A DNA stretch of 64,000 bases from Auricularia sp. M13 (GCA_037042915.1 CM073193.1:7936001-8000000); one strand, 5' to 3'; shown: positions 34,342-45,555, counted from the stretch's first letter. Notes: generated by a model from the letters alone, not told the origin. Program-made: numbers and translations.

Positions 34342-37300
34342 GCGCCTTAAGTGGGTGCGCGGATCGAGAGCTTTCGGCACAGTACATACAGTGCGGGACG
34401 TCGGAGCCCCGCACGCGCTTGCGGAGATGTTGTCTCTCGTCTCGACCTGAACAGGCCAATATTTCACTGCTATGCGTTATTTAATGACTCTTATCCTCGT
34501 GCGCTGGGAATCTGCTGGCGAAAGCGATGACGCGGTTGCGTTCATTTCCATGCGTCCACGTCTCGATAAATGCCTTTTCGTGTCACGGTGGTAGCGACGG
34601 AAGACTGAAAGCGTTGGTCGGTGGTCGTCGTACCGGGGTGCGCGGGCGTGAGTATGTGTGTCATTCGCCTTCCAAACAACGGGCTCATGAATGAGTCAGA
34701 TTGCTGCCGTACTTCCAAATAGGACATTCGCAGTTTCTACAAGCAAGCTGCGGCCCACCGCCAGTCTATCCTTGAGAAGCTCAGGTTACACTTCGCTTGT
34801 TCGGCCCGCGTAAGCTGTTGTGCTCTTCTTTCCCGCGTTCAGTTCCGTCCGGAGTGTCGCCAAGATCTACAGTGGGCCATCCCCCGATCAGAGCAGCTGG
34901 ATAGACTGCGATGCATTAGACGTGAGGTGAGCCTGGCCGCTGGTCTATGAAGCAAGACGTGCTGTCTCATCAGGTCGTCCTCCGACAGTTATGTCAATAC
35001 GACGTCAGCCTGAGCGAGCGAATCGCTCGCTTCAAGGAAGGCCACGGTGAGGTAAACTTGAAACGGGTGTTGCATCTTTAGTGCTGAGAACACGGTGTTC
35101 GAAACGCCCTTAGGGCCCGACGACCAGAGGCTCTAAGAGGGTGCTATTGTGGCTCCTCCGGCGTTCCGCGGCTCTGCGATGTCAGTGGGGCGACCCGCTG
35201 GGCGCACCGTCAATGGCTGAGTAAGGCTGAGTGCGCATACCGTCGCCCGTCTCACCATGCCGACGTGCGGTGGATCTCGGCGCAAGCTTGACTCTTCATG
35301 TTTTCATCAACCAATCTGACTTTGTCGGAGCAAACACCGTGCGCTGCAGCCGTTCCTGGCCTCTTCGCGATTCGCGTCATGCAATCGGGTGTGCGCAAGC
35401 AGTCGCCGCCAATAACATTGGCTGTATATTTGGCATTGCACGCGTGCCCTGCCCACGCATCAGATTGCATGTGCGGAATTCGCGAGATCGAGAAGTGCGC
35501 CGTGCCACAACTGAGGGATCGCCGAACGCGTGATGAACCGCGACGGAGCGCGGGTGACTGAGGGCACAGTGGTCCGCGGCACGGCGCGAGCTCTTCGCCT
35601 GGGTGGAAATCACACCGTCGGAAGTCCGAAGAAGCACGACCGGGATGCTTGCACCGAGGTCCCGTGCCTTCCAAGTTTGCGAGCGATGAGCGAGATCGAC
35701 ACGGTCGGCGAGTCGAAGTCTATTCAGTCGGAGAGAGCTTGGATCAGAGGGCGGCACTTTGAGCGCACATGTCGAAGGCTAATTGCAACGGGGCCGCCGG
35801 TTGTGCCTTCCGCCGGCACGTCTAGGCGTGGGGAGAGATTGACTTGTGTTTAAAAGGTCTCCAATTGGCGTGCTTCAATAGAGTCGCAAGGGGGGTAAAC
35901 GGTCTCCGTGGTCTCGTTGGCAGTTACGATCCTTCGCAACTATGTTCCACCGATAGGGCAATTGTATACTCTGAGCAACATCATTCAAAGGCTCCAACTG
36001 CGGACAGATATCGAAGTCGGGCAGCGCGGGAAAGGATGTCATTGTTAATCCTTTGCTGCCGGACAGCCTATGCATAGAACTTAGTGCTCTGCCGCAGGAA
36101 CAGCAACGGAGCTCCACTCCGTTCAATCCCCAAAAGTCTAATGTATGAGCCTGGATCAGTGGCATGTGGAGATGCAGTGCGTCTTATGCATGAGGATATT
36201 CGCAAGTAGACATTGTTAGCCCATGAAGAGCGTTCTCCGCTGATGCGGCGCTTCATGACCCTGCATACAAGTTCGCATGCTGTCTCAACCGTATCCAATG
36301 TAACGGAGACGTGGCAAAAGGGACAATGTCACATAATATATCAGTGTTTCGTCCAGATCCTCCGCCAATGACCCGGGTGTAAGGAGAGGTGGAATCGGTA
36401 CACGCCAGTAACTGGGGATAGAAACTCGATGGGCAAATTACACCAGTAATGCAAGAAAATAGTCCTCTTTCCCACTGGCAGCGTCTCACTGAAAAAATAC
36501 GCGCTTGCCCTGACGTGCCTTGCAAGACCTGTTGTTGAGCAACTGCTGCCGTGCATGACACCGTGGCGCAGCCTGAGACTCCAATCGACCACCACAGGCA
36601 TGTCGTGGTATCGGTTGATTGAGCGCGGACGTCCAGACTGCCACATATGGCTTGAATCTGAGGGTGCCTTTGAAGGTGTCTCTTCGGAAATGAGCATCCG
36701 AAGTCCTCCCTTTGGTTGTGCACTGAGTGCGTGTGGCAGGTTTAAACTACCGATCAAGCCCCTCACTCTCCACATAGGAGACTGGGATTTGCCATCTACT
36801 GGAGTGAATGCATGGGCGCGTGCAATATTTGAATTTTGGGTCCCTGATTCCATCGGGAAATGGGGACCCGGGAACGCTGTCTTCTTCAACGGAGCAATCG
36901 TCTTGCCCAGAAGCAGAGCCCTCTCGAACGGCCAGGTAGTGACACGTTCCATGTAGCCTAGAACGCAATGTACGGATGTGAAGGGGCTTCGGGACTTTTG
37001 GAGAGTCAGAGGAAGGGCTTCACAGTCGCGGTCGTATTGACTGTTGATCGAGCTCTGGTTGATTCAGTTATGTACCTCAGCACGAGACGTGTCGCGGCGC
37101 CTGAGTTTCCAGGGAGGATTCCCACGCAACGCGTTCGTAAGCTTCTTCTCAGTTGTCCTCCCAGATACTCGGAGAGTGCCTTAGCCACCGGTTGCAAGCA
37201 GTGATAGGCGACGTCTTTCCCTGGAAGGCACCGCGAAGCAACGGATGACGCGCGACTAGCGCGAGAACACTTAGCTCTGAGACCACGGGCCGCGCCCTCG

Positions 37301-39681
37301 GTGGGCACACATGCCATTCGCTGCTCAGGTATGCGACTGCAACCATCCACAGAGAAGCGAGTGTATACCCGTATCAAGGCGGATCGCTGTCATAGGTGCT
37401 CTTGCCAGCGCAGCTCCGCCGACTAGAAAAGACGCGGGAATGCAGATAGCATATGAGAGCCGCGCTCGGCGGCGATGGGCATCGACCGATGGGGGCGTCT
37501 ATGAGGTATTAGAACAGCAGAGAAACACGCGTGACAGCACAGGGCCTTGCAGACAACACCTGCGCAGTTACGAGATTGTTTCTGTGAATCGTCAGGAATT
37601 GTCAGGAGATAATCAATTCTTGTAGCTTACAGGCAGGGCGCAGCCCGCTAGCCGTTGATCTGTTTGTAAGTTACGCCACACCCAGAAGTTAACTTTTGCA
37701 CCTGACAGGGTCTTCCCTGCGCCGCGTGGGCGGGATCTTCACGGCTCCGGTATTTTTGACAGGTTCTGGGCTACCGGCATTCCAGGACGATGCCGGCCAT
37801 AGCTTGGGATGTGGAGATTGACATTGACAGTAATTGACCGTAGTGCAAGGAATGCCACTCCAGGGTGATCTCATTCATGAAAATCTGCGCACTCTGCGAC
37901 TGGGAGTCACAATGTTTACCCGAAGGCTAAATTGCAGGTGAAACCATGGGGTGTGCGTTTCTCGCCATCAGGAGATAGGGCGGGGCTGACACCGTTTCGT
38001 GCCGACTAACAGCCTTGAGTCGATATGTAGTTCAGTAAGATAGACGCAGATACACAGGGATGCCCATTCTCAACAGTCAAAAGACGAGGTACGCTTGAAA
38101 GCTCTAGCGCTATAGGCGTTAGGAAGCTGAGCTATACTAACTGTCGGGAACATCGGGCCGCATGGCGACGATGATCTGAGCGCCAGTCCCTTCTAGAGTC
38201 TCACCTGGGAAATCGAGAATGCTGCCAGGTGACTGAGAACGTGGCGATAAATATTCAGGACCTGTAAATAGCGCGACAGGACTTAACGTAGGACATGTTC
38301 GGAATATAAATCCCAAGCGCGCAATGACGACCTGTCGCGTTGAAGCTGCTGCAGCCCGGGACTCGATGGATATTTACCACAACCCCGGAATACCCAAGAA
38401 TCGCAAAGTGGGCTGCCCTGGTTGCCCAGTCCACGCCGTGTACCGGATCCGGCAAGCTATTGGCGCGAGAGCAATGAGGACCATCCCTCTGGCGACAGCG
38501 AAATCGCACAACAATGTACTCCCCGTGATCGCATTCGTCACGATGGTATACGGGACTAATGCCAATATCCAGCAGAAAACCTGAGGACCTGAGGACCGTC
38601 CGTGACAGTTCACCAGCTTCAGGAAGCGCAACGAATGCCCGGGGATGAGCCTCTCGCGAGCGCTTGATTGGAACTGTCGCAGATGTGCAATGACCGCAGT
38701 CGACGGAAGCGTCAGATAGCGGGCTGGACGAGCCAGCGCCAGTCAGGAAGCGACACACCCACAGTCTGAGTGCTCAGTGATAGACAAAGCATCCTATGCG
38801 AGCGCTTCCATAGGCTGGATAGAGTTCGACAAGACGGCGCTGCGAGTAGTGTTGCGTGATAGATTCCCTCGGAAGCTGATAGTGAATGCTGTTGCCGCAA
38901 GCCGGAGGGGATGTCGCAGGGAGATGGACTTTGGGAGCAAGCTAAGTAGACGATAACGCCAACCCATGTCACACAGCTTCTCGATACGTTACAATACTGG
39001 ATGACTCGGCGAGGTAATCCCGCAGGGAGCACTCCCACGTTGAACAACGCAGTGGCAATCTCGACGGCCGACAAATCTTTCCTGAGCCAACGGGTGGTCG
39101 CAGGAGAAGTCAAATCGAAGCACACCAATGCCAGTGCAACAATGGGACCGGGTCGTTAGCCCAAGCCCGGGGCTACCGTAACGTCTGCCGAGGCCCCAAA
39201 CTCAACAACGCCTTTTAAGCTGAGCCTGTTGGTGGTGGAGGCAAGATACTGGCCATAAGGACGCCGAGTTTAGCTGCACATAATGCAGCTGCGATCAGCT
39301 CGTCAACCAAGAGTAGGCTGGGTATCCGGGACGTCATTCACCTGCTATAGGAGCAACGACAAAAACATCGGTCTAAGCGGAGAACTCCCCAGCGGATACT
39401 CAGTCGACAACATCCTGCTGCGCAGTTGGCAGAGTAGACGTCTGAAATGGGCTGTCAGATGTCCCGAATAATGTATCGCTGCCTTGAAAGTGCGCTGAGC
39501 CAGAGAATAATTCCGTCCTAAAAGGCCGCCGCACAAAGGCAGGAACTGCAAGTCCGGGGTGCAGGATCGACTTCTTGCACGACGCACGGAACAGCACGAG
39601 GGGACATATAACGGAAGGTGGTGAAAAGTCTGCTCGGTGCGATACACAGCCAGACCCGACACTGATAACGCCCAGAAATAG
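34342..39681. other. 5.3-kb gene-poor block
   Basis: No recognised gene, tRNA or transposon protein. The best multi-exon candidate is a plus-strand reading from the ATG at 34691 through 35113. It uses four exons with canonical splice sites (introns 34811-34843, 34923-34974, 35047-35081) and encodes about 100 residues with no known domain. A pair of long, overlapping, opposite-strand frames lies at 36341-36956. Neither is convincing, and old decayed repeats are possible. Confidence 0.4.
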
Positions 39682-40870
39682 ATCAACAGCCAGTATGCGC
39701 GAACGAAGAACGACATTGTTGGGGAACATCGATCTATGTGAAGTTGTCTGCCGGCCGGCGACAGGGATCAGCGCTCCCGTCGTGTTTCCGCACTGTATTC
39801 GGAAGCCGCGAGTGCAATTGCTGTGGAACGTCTCCGTCTCTCAGACAAGGGCGAGCCAATAGGTGCCAGGCGACGATACACAGGACCACCTCAAGTAGCG
39901 GCAGCGCGTGCGGTTTCTAGGATTGCAAGACGCCCCCAGAGGACCATGGGACCGACGCCCGCTCAGAGTGCGCAAATGAAGCCCAAGCACGAAATGAAGG
40001 TCCTGGCCTTGGGTCTACTGCGTACGGGCACTGCGTCGATGGCCGAGGCGCTTACGATCCTAGGATACCGAAACGTCTACCACGGCCTCAGGAACGTCGA
40101 CAGCGACAACGACTTCGTCGTTCTGAGCCGAGCAGCAGACGCGACGTTTCCCAACTTGCCGACGTATACCGGCCAGCCCTTCACGCGCCAGCAGTGGGAC
40201 GAGATCTACGGCAGCAGCGAGGCTATTACCGACCTCGCCTCGATGTTCGCGCCGGCGCTGATTAAGGCGTACCCAGAGGCGAAGGTGCTGCTCGTCATCC
40301 GGGACTTCGACGCCTGGTTCGCCAGCTTCGACGAGGGCTTCATCAAGCAGCTGTGGGGGACGTGGGTAGCGATATTCAGTCGTTGCGTCGAACCATTGCT
40401 CGGCGTCCACAACGACCGTGCTGGACGCAAGATCCTGCTTGGATTCTTCGGCGCGCGCACGGCGGAGGAGATACGAGCCCACGCACGTGATGCATACGAC
40501 AGACACAATCGTGTCATCCAAGAAATGGTGCCCGCCGATAACCTGCTGGTATATAGGATGGGGGAGGGATGGGCGCCGTTGTGTAGATTCCTTGGCAAAC
40601 CGGTACCCGACACCGCGTTTCCTTGGATCAACGAATTGGCAGCGCTGCAAAAGGCGTATCGAGACAAGAGGATGCGGGAAGCGAAAGCAGCGATCATGCT
40701 TCTGCTACCGTGGGTGGTCGGGGCTGCTGCACTGGGCGTCGGGTTGTGGAGGTGGTGATGTAGACTGGCCACGTCGAACAGTCGTCCCACGCAGATGTAT
40801 CAACCAAGATGTAGCTTGAAGGCGACGGACCGTTGAACCACCAGTGGTTCGCGATCTCGAGCCAAGCTGT
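39682..40870 (+). repeat. Tandem duplication, unit 1 (promoter plus sulfotransferase-like gene)
   Basis: Similarity between the two units begins upstream of the coding regions, at ATCAACAGCCAGTATGCGC (39682) and ATCAACGGCCAGTATGCGC (40871), an offset of 1189 bp. The 5' flank, leader and coding region all align, with scattered substitutions and small indels. Confidence 0.8.
39946..40758 (+). CDS. Sulfotransfer_4-family P-loop protein with C-terminal membrane anchor (intact copy)
   Basis: A single exon of 270 residues from the ATG at 39946 (MGPTPAQSAQMKPKHEMK). Residues 22-31 (LGLLRTGTAS) form the PAPS-binding-type P-loop of the Sulfotransfer_4 family, often annotated in fungi as P-loop NTP hydrolase. 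Other family blocks follow: YRNVYHGL, FAPALIKAYPEAKVLLVIRD, DAWFASF, AYDRHNRVIQEMVPADNLLVY, then GEGWAPLCRFLGKPVPD and FPWINE. The last 25 residues are hydrophobic (IMLLLPWVVGAAALGVGLW), suggesting a tail anchor. Substrate and true activity are unknown; sulfotransferase function is inferred from the fold family. It is the first of a tandem pair. An internal Met at residue 11 aligns with the start region of the second copy. Confidence 0.85.
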   Translation: MGPTPAQSAQMKPKHEMKVLALGLLRTGTASMAEALTILGYRNVYHGLRNVDSDNDFVVLSRAADATFPNLPTYTGQPFTRQQWDEIYGSSEAITDLASMFAPALIKAYPEAKVLLVIRDFDAWFASFDEGFIKQLWGTWVAIFSRCVEPLLGVHNDRAGRKILLGFFGARTAEEIRAHARDAYDRHNRVIQEMVPADNLLVYRMGEGWAPLCRFLGKPVPDTAFPWINELAALQKAYRDKRMREAKAAIMLLLPWVVGAAALGVGLWRW

Positions 40871-41962
40871 ATCAACGGCCAGTATGCGCAAACGAAGAAC
40901 GAGATTGTTGTGGGAAAGCGGATCCATGTATCTTCTGCAGACGCCGATAGGGATCAGCGTTCGCGTCGTGTTTGCGCACGGTATTCAGATACCACGAGTG
41001 TAGTTGCTGTCGAACGTCTCCGTCAGCCAGTCAAGTGTAAGCCGGTAAATGCCAGGCGACGATGCACAGGACCTCCTTAAGTAGCGGGAGCGCGTGCGTT
41101 TTCGAGGATAGCAAAACGCAGCCATGTCCCACACGATCTCGGGACGGACGCCCGCTCCAAGGGCGCAAATGAAGCCCAAGCGCGAAATGAAGATTCTGTG
41201 CCTGGGCCTGCCACGCACGGGCACGGCGTCGATCGCGCAGGCCCTCGAGACGTTGGGCTACCAGAACGTCTACCACGGCCTAAAGAGCATGGACGACGAC
41301 CGCGACTGGGCCATACTGTGTCGCGCGGCGGACGCCACATTCCCCAGCCTGCCGACGTACACCGGCAAGCCGTTCACGCGCGCGCAGTGGGACGAGCTCT
41401 TCGGGGCCTGCGAAGCCACCACCGACGTCAGCGCTCCGTTCGCGCCGCAGCTTATCAGAGCGTATCCGGAGGCAAGGGTGCTGCTCGTCGTCCGGGATTT
41501 CGACGCCTGGTACAGGAGCACAGGAAATATTCTTCGACATGCTGTGGGGGTCATGGCGCGGGCCGTTCTACCGCTACGTCGACCCGCTGGTCAGCTACAA
41601 CGGGCTTGGCATGCGGAAGATTACGCTGGGCTTCTTCGAGGCGCACACCGTGGACGAGGCGCGGGCGAATGCGCGCAAGGCGTACGACCGACACTATCGC
41701 GTCGTCCAGGAAATGGTGAACCCGGAGAATCTACTGGTGTATCGACTCGGGGAGGGATGGGCGCCGCTCTGCAAATTCCTCGGAAAACCGGTACCTGATG
41801 TCCAGTTCCCATGGATCAACGAGACGGCGGCGCTGAAGCAGGCGCTAAGCGATAAGAGAAAGCGCGCTGCAAAGGGCCATGCTGGTTTTGCCGTGGGTAA
41901 TTGGAGCTGTAGCTGTAGGCATCGGGTTGTGGATAATGGTGAAGCGCGGTGGCAACTTCTAA
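40871..41962 (+). repeat. Tandem duplication, unit 2
   Basis: The second unit of the direct duplication covers the flank and coding region of the degraded sulfotransferase-like copy. It is collinear with unit 1, with many substitutions, so the duplication is not recent. Confidence 0.75.
41124..41962 (+). pseudogene. Frameshifted second copy of Sulfotransfer_4-family gene
   Basis: From the ATG at 41124 (MSHTISGRTPAPRAQMKPKR) the frame is collinear with the upstream copy through LGLPRTGTASIAQALETLGY and LLVVRDFDAWYRST. It then breaks at about 41511-41541. Copy 1 has 33 nt between the codons for DAW and LWG, while this copy has 31. Homology resumes in another frame (EIFFDMLWGSW, ITLGFFEAHTVDEARANARKAYDRHYR, GEGWAPLCKFLGKPVPDVQFPWINE). 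A second shift at about 41862-41880 (five bases fewer than copy 1) moves the hydrophobic tail (MLVLPWVIGAVAVGIGLW) to a third frame ending at TAA 41960-41962. No intron of plausible size would mend these. Sequencing error is the alternative, but two separate indels favour decay. Confidence 0.75.
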
Positions 41963-42362
41963 TGCTAGTCGCCTTTTATTGGAAGACGCAGGGCAAGCCG
42001 GTGGTAAAACCTGACAGTGACTACGCCGAACGACGAATGGGCACCGCTGAGACAATTCCAGGACAGTCCAGTCTCAAAACCTGAGTTTCCGAGGTCAACG
42101 ACGTAGCGGCCATGAAGAAGCTGTCACAGGCAACGGGATGTAAAGGCTGCGGCCAGGGTCCTGTTGCTGTGGATAATCCGGTGGTAGGTTCCGTTCGCTA
42201 CTGACGACGTTGAATGGCAATACGCGTTGCAAGTTAGTATGATTGTTAAAGGATGATGGTCGTCTTGAACTTTGGAGACAAGAACGGGAGGACAAGAGGC
42301 GCCGGCGGAGGCCCAAATTCTTTGAATCGCGTCTCGAGAAGCTCACCACCGTCGTCCGGACG
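41963..42362. other. Intergenic; ribosome recycling factor promoter
   Basis: A 400-bp gap with no gene. It should contain the promoter of the downstream mitochondrial factor. Confidence 0.5.
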
Positions 42363-43282
42363 ATGAATGTGTTGAGCAGCGTCCGCGCCGTCGCGCGCAG
42401 GCGCGTCGGCCTCGCGCCCAGCGCCGCTCTCCTGCGGCCGGCGCCGTCTGTGCAGCTCGGCCTGCGGTGGAAGACGAAGCGCGCGGTGGACGACGAGGCG
42501 GGCGGCGGGCGGCGGCGGGGGGTCAACACGGCGGAGCTGGTGCCGGGCTCGCAGCAGAAGATGGGGTCGGACGAGGCGCAGGCGGCGTACGACGAGGCGG
42601 AGAAGAAGATGCAGGCCGCCGTCGAGCACCACCGCCGCGAGCTCGCCGCGCTCGAGATGCGCGGCTCCGGGCGCGTCACGCCCGCCATCCTCGACCCCGT
42701 CCGCGTCCAGCTGCCCGACCGCGCGCCGGCGAAGCTCCAGGACCTCGCCACCGTCGGCGTGCGCGAGGGCACGACGCTGCTCGTCAGCGTGTACGAGGAC
42801 TCGGTGCGCCGCTTTCCTGCTATCCCACCCGCTGAGCGCTGACCGTGCATCGCGCAGTCGCTCAAGCACGTCGAGAAGGCGATATATGCGGCCAAGATTC
42901 CGCATGTCGTGCCGCAGAAGGTCGACAGCGTCACACTCAAAATTCCCATGCCCAAGTCTGTGCCTCGAGCCGACTGAGTCGCGGGTCACGCTGACCTCGC
43001 TCAGACCAACGATCGAAGCGCGCAAAGCGCTTGCCATCCAGGCGGGGAAGACGACCGAAGACTTGCGCGTGCAATTACGCCGCACGCGCGAGGCCGGCGA
43101 GAAGAAAGCCAAGGCGGTACGGCACTCGAAGGCGATGGAGGAGGTGATGTCGTGCGGCATGTCTTCCCTCGAGCCTCTTTTAACGTATCTTTCTCTGCAT
43201 GCAGTTCCACAAGCTCATGACCAAGTACATTGGCGAAATCGACAAGTCGTTGGAGAAATTCAAGAAAACGGTCGGCGCATAA
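42363..43282 (+). CDS. rrf1: Mitochondrial ribosome recycling factor (RRF)
   Basis: RRF splits post-termination mitoribosomes together with EF-G2. The ATG at 42363 begins an Arg-rich, acid-free leader (MNVLSSVRAVARRRVGLAPS) typical of mitochondrial import. A coiled-coil-like segment (AYDEAEKKMQAAVEHHRREL) is followed by RRF signatures: ILDPVRVQL, LQDLATVGVREGTTLLVSVYEDS, then KHVEKAIYAAKIPHVVPQKV, PTIEARKALAIQAGKTTEDLRVQLRRTRE, and FHKLMTKYIGEIDKSLEKFKKTVGA. Three introns (about 42811-42858, 42957-43004 and 43144-43201) are canonical and keep the frame. The stop is TAA at 43280-43282. Confidence 0.92.
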
Positions 43283-43775
43283 ACGCCGTCGAGGAGCGGG
43301 CATGCTGCTCGCCGCAACCTTCGATCTCACACACCGCACTCACCTCGTCCCTGCCGCATCACGGTCGTCTGCATGACGCCTGCGTGTCGTGCATGCATAT
43401 TTCCCGGCCATTATCTGTCACAACAACGTTCTGCGCAACTCGCATCCTCACAATAAATGAACAGTATCTCCGTCCGTTCACGCATACAGTATGCTCCAGC
43501 TGCAGCATCGAACTATCCCGAGACTCGGGTCTGGCAGCACGCCCATGAATTCTGGACCTCCACAGGTCGAGATCGGGACCTCGCCACCAAAGCAAAGCTT
43601 TTCCAATCTATCCTCACTATATCAGGGACATATTGCATTGTGGGAAGGGTTGGCGGTTTCTAAGTACCAATATGAATTAGTTTGAGGGATATACAGTATA
43701 TATGTATTATTTCGAGGGATATTATATATTCAATAATTATCTGGTTCTATGTATTTAGCTCCGACCTAACGTTAC
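43283..43775. other. RRF 3' region and AT-rich tRNA upstream region
   Basis: Bases 43680-43770 are AT-rich with a repeated GAGGGATAT motif (43683-43691, 43713-43721), typical of the flank of a Pol III gene. No protein gene is seen. Confidence 0.5.
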
Positions 43776-43861
43776 GGACCAGTGGCGTAGCGGTTATCGC
43801 GTCTGTTTTACATTATGTAATACCGCACAGAAGGCCCTCGGTTCAATCCCGAGCTGGTTCA
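43776..43861 (+). tRNA. tRNA-Val (anticodon UAC) with a 13-nt intron
   Basis: The acceptor stem GGACCAG pairs with CTGGTTC (one G-U pair), with discriminator A at 43861. The D arm is GCGT-loop-TCGC. The anticodon stem TCTGT/ACAGA encloses TT-TAC-A, so the anticodon is UAC (valine, GUA codons). A 13-nt intron sits at 43813-43825, one base 3' of the anticodon, the canonical site for nuclear tRNA introns. The T arm is CTCGG-TTCAATC-CCGAG. The A box and B box (GGTTCAATCC) are internal. Confidence 0.93.
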
Positions 43862-43864
43862 CTC

Positions 43865-43870
43865 TTTTTT
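43865..43870 (+). terminator. RNA polymerase III oligo-T terminator of tRNA-Val
   Basis: A run of six T residues begins three bases after the tRNA discriminator base. Confidence 0.85.
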
Positions 43871-44051
43871 CCTCGACTTTCTACCTACCCCGTCGAAAGT
43901 TTATAGTCATTTGCATGCTTGTAAAATTTTTGCATGAGAGGAGATCAAAATTATGTAGGGGCAATAGATGCGGAGCGGCACTAATTGATCGGCGGGCAAC
44001 GTGTCCAGCGCGTAATCTCCGCTCGATTCCGGTTCTTTCTGGTCGCGCACG

Positions 44052-45176
44052 ATGTTCGACTCGATCCCGGGGCTGGAACCGTTCTTGCTGACGGTCGTCA
44101 TTCTCGTCGGGCCCTGGGTGTTGACCGAGGTGCGGCGACTGCGGCGGCAAGCGCAGAGCCCGGGGGCGGCGCCGCCGCGGCATCGGTGGTGGCTCATGGC
44201 GCTCGTCGCGGCGCACTCGGTCTACATATTGTACAAGGTCTTCTTGCACCCGCCGCTCAATATCTTTACGGCGCTCAAGGTGCCGCTGACGACGCCCGCG
44301 GCGACACTGCGCAAGATGCTGCTCCAGCGCGCGCAGCCGCCGACGGACGTGCTGCCCGCGCCGCTCGAGGAGCTGCTCACCAGGCTGTCGTCGTTCGACA
44401 TCCGTACCCTATACATACGGTGTGTTCATATATCTCTATGGTTTTCTTTCATGGCTGGACTGACTGACGCCGCTTCGTGGCTAACGCGGTACGACAGACT
44501 GGGGCACGACACGATCCAGGGATGCGAGCACTGCACGACGCAGGACGAGTACCAGCTCGTCGCGCTGCCGCGGCCGCTGCTCGAGTACATCCGCGAGGCG
44601 CTCTTCGCGGGCCTCATGACGTCGCGCGCGTTGCACAAACGCCACTGGCGGCCGTGGGCCGTCGGCGTGCTCGCGCTCGCCGCGCTATTCGAGCGCTACG
44701 TGCTCGCGACCATCCACATCAAGCTGCCCACACACGGGCTGGGCGTCACCATGGTCTCTCCTTTTGTTTCCTCGCGCAAAATAATAAAAACTCAAAGCTT
44801 GCAGGTGCACGACCGACTGTGGTACTGGCGCCAGACGCTCTTCTTCCTCGTCCCGATCGCGCTCTACGTCCTGCCCGCGCGCAAGCGCACGCCGGCGGCG
44901 GCGGACCACATCGCGGCGACGACGCAGTCGCTGCAGCACATCATCCGCAACGCGCAGATGCTCGAGCTCAACCGCGCCGCGGCGCTGCGCACGACGACGC
45001 TGCGCGCGCAGCTCGTCGACTACTGGGCCGGCGAGCAACAAGCGGGCGAGTGGGCGCGCAACGATCCCGCCGTCGTCGCCGAGGCGGAGAAGGTCGACAT
45101 GTCCGTCGACGCGTTGAGGGAAAAGGCGGCCACCGTCGCGCGCACGCTGTTGAGCAGCATTCCGGGGCGGCCATAG
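44052..45176 (+). CDS. Conserved-looking multi-pass membrane protein of unknown function
   Basis: I do not recognise a named family. The ATG at 44052 starts MFDSIPGLEPFLLTVVILVGPW, an N-terminal hydrophobic helix. A second helix follows (WWLMALVAAHSVYILYKVFL), then an amphipathic part (LLTRLSSFDIRTLYIR). An intron (44420 to about 44499) joins LYIR to LGHDTIQGCEHCTTQDEYQL. Further helices are RPWAVGVLALAALFERYVLA and, after a second intron (44760-44805), WRQTLFFLVPIALYVLPA. The C-terminal 90 residues are helical and polar (HIIRNAQMLELNRAAALRTTTL, AEKVDMSVDALREKAATVAR). Four membrane segments with a cytosolic helical tail suggest an ER or other endomembrane protein. The CEHC pair in the loop is a possible metal or disulfide site. 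The stop is at 45174-45176. Confidence 0.8.
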   Translation: MFDSIPGLEPFLLTVVILVGPWVLTEVRRLRRQAQSPGAAPPRHRWWLMALVAAHSVYILYKVFLHPPLNIFTALKVPLTTPAATLRKMLLQRAQPPTDVLPAPLEELLTRLSSFDIRTLYIRCVHISLWFSFMAGLTDAASWLTRYDRLGHDTIQGCEHCTTQDEYQLVALPRPLLEYIREALFAGLMTSRALHKRHWRPWAVGVLALAALFERYVLATIHIKLPTHGLGVTMVSPFVSSRKIIKTQSLQVHDRLWYWRQTLFFLVPIALYVLPARKRTPAAADHIAATTQSLQHIIRNAQMLELNRAAALRTTTLRAQLVDYWAGEQQAGEWARNDPAVVAEAEKVDMSVDALREKAATVARTLLSSIPGRP

Positions 45177-45555
45177 CATAATAAAGTGTATATACACCGA
45201 ACGGAATCCACTCGTTGCACATTAATTTCTTGTCGTGTCGCGTTGCGCAGTACCGGTCATGTGACTTTTTCAGACGACCTGCGTCGGCGCCGGCGCTTTC
45301 TGCGCAGGCGGCATGGAGAGACCGAGGTCCGAGATCGCAGGGCGGAAGCACTGTTTAAGGAAGAAGCGAAGAATGATGCAGGCAGGGCTGGGCAGTGCGC
45401 ATGATGTCGCGAGGCGGCGGAGTTGGGAGGCCCGCTTCCTCTTGTCCTCCAGTCCGTGTCTCGCCTCGATCACAGCGCTTTTGCGGTCGCTGCTCAGGAA
45501 AAATATCCTTTTAGAACCCGTCCTCTAGTCACTCGCTTACCCTCCCACTTTCACT
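45177..45555. other. Intergenic; promoter of the secreted propeller protein
   Basis: A 379-bp gap with no gene seen. CT-rich sequence occurs just before the next ATG. Confidence 0.45.

Noticed and set aside
41503-41525. A very short intron to rescue the second sulfotransferase copy
   Set aside because: The only GT..AG span that restores frame is 14 nt, far below the smallest plausible fungal intron.
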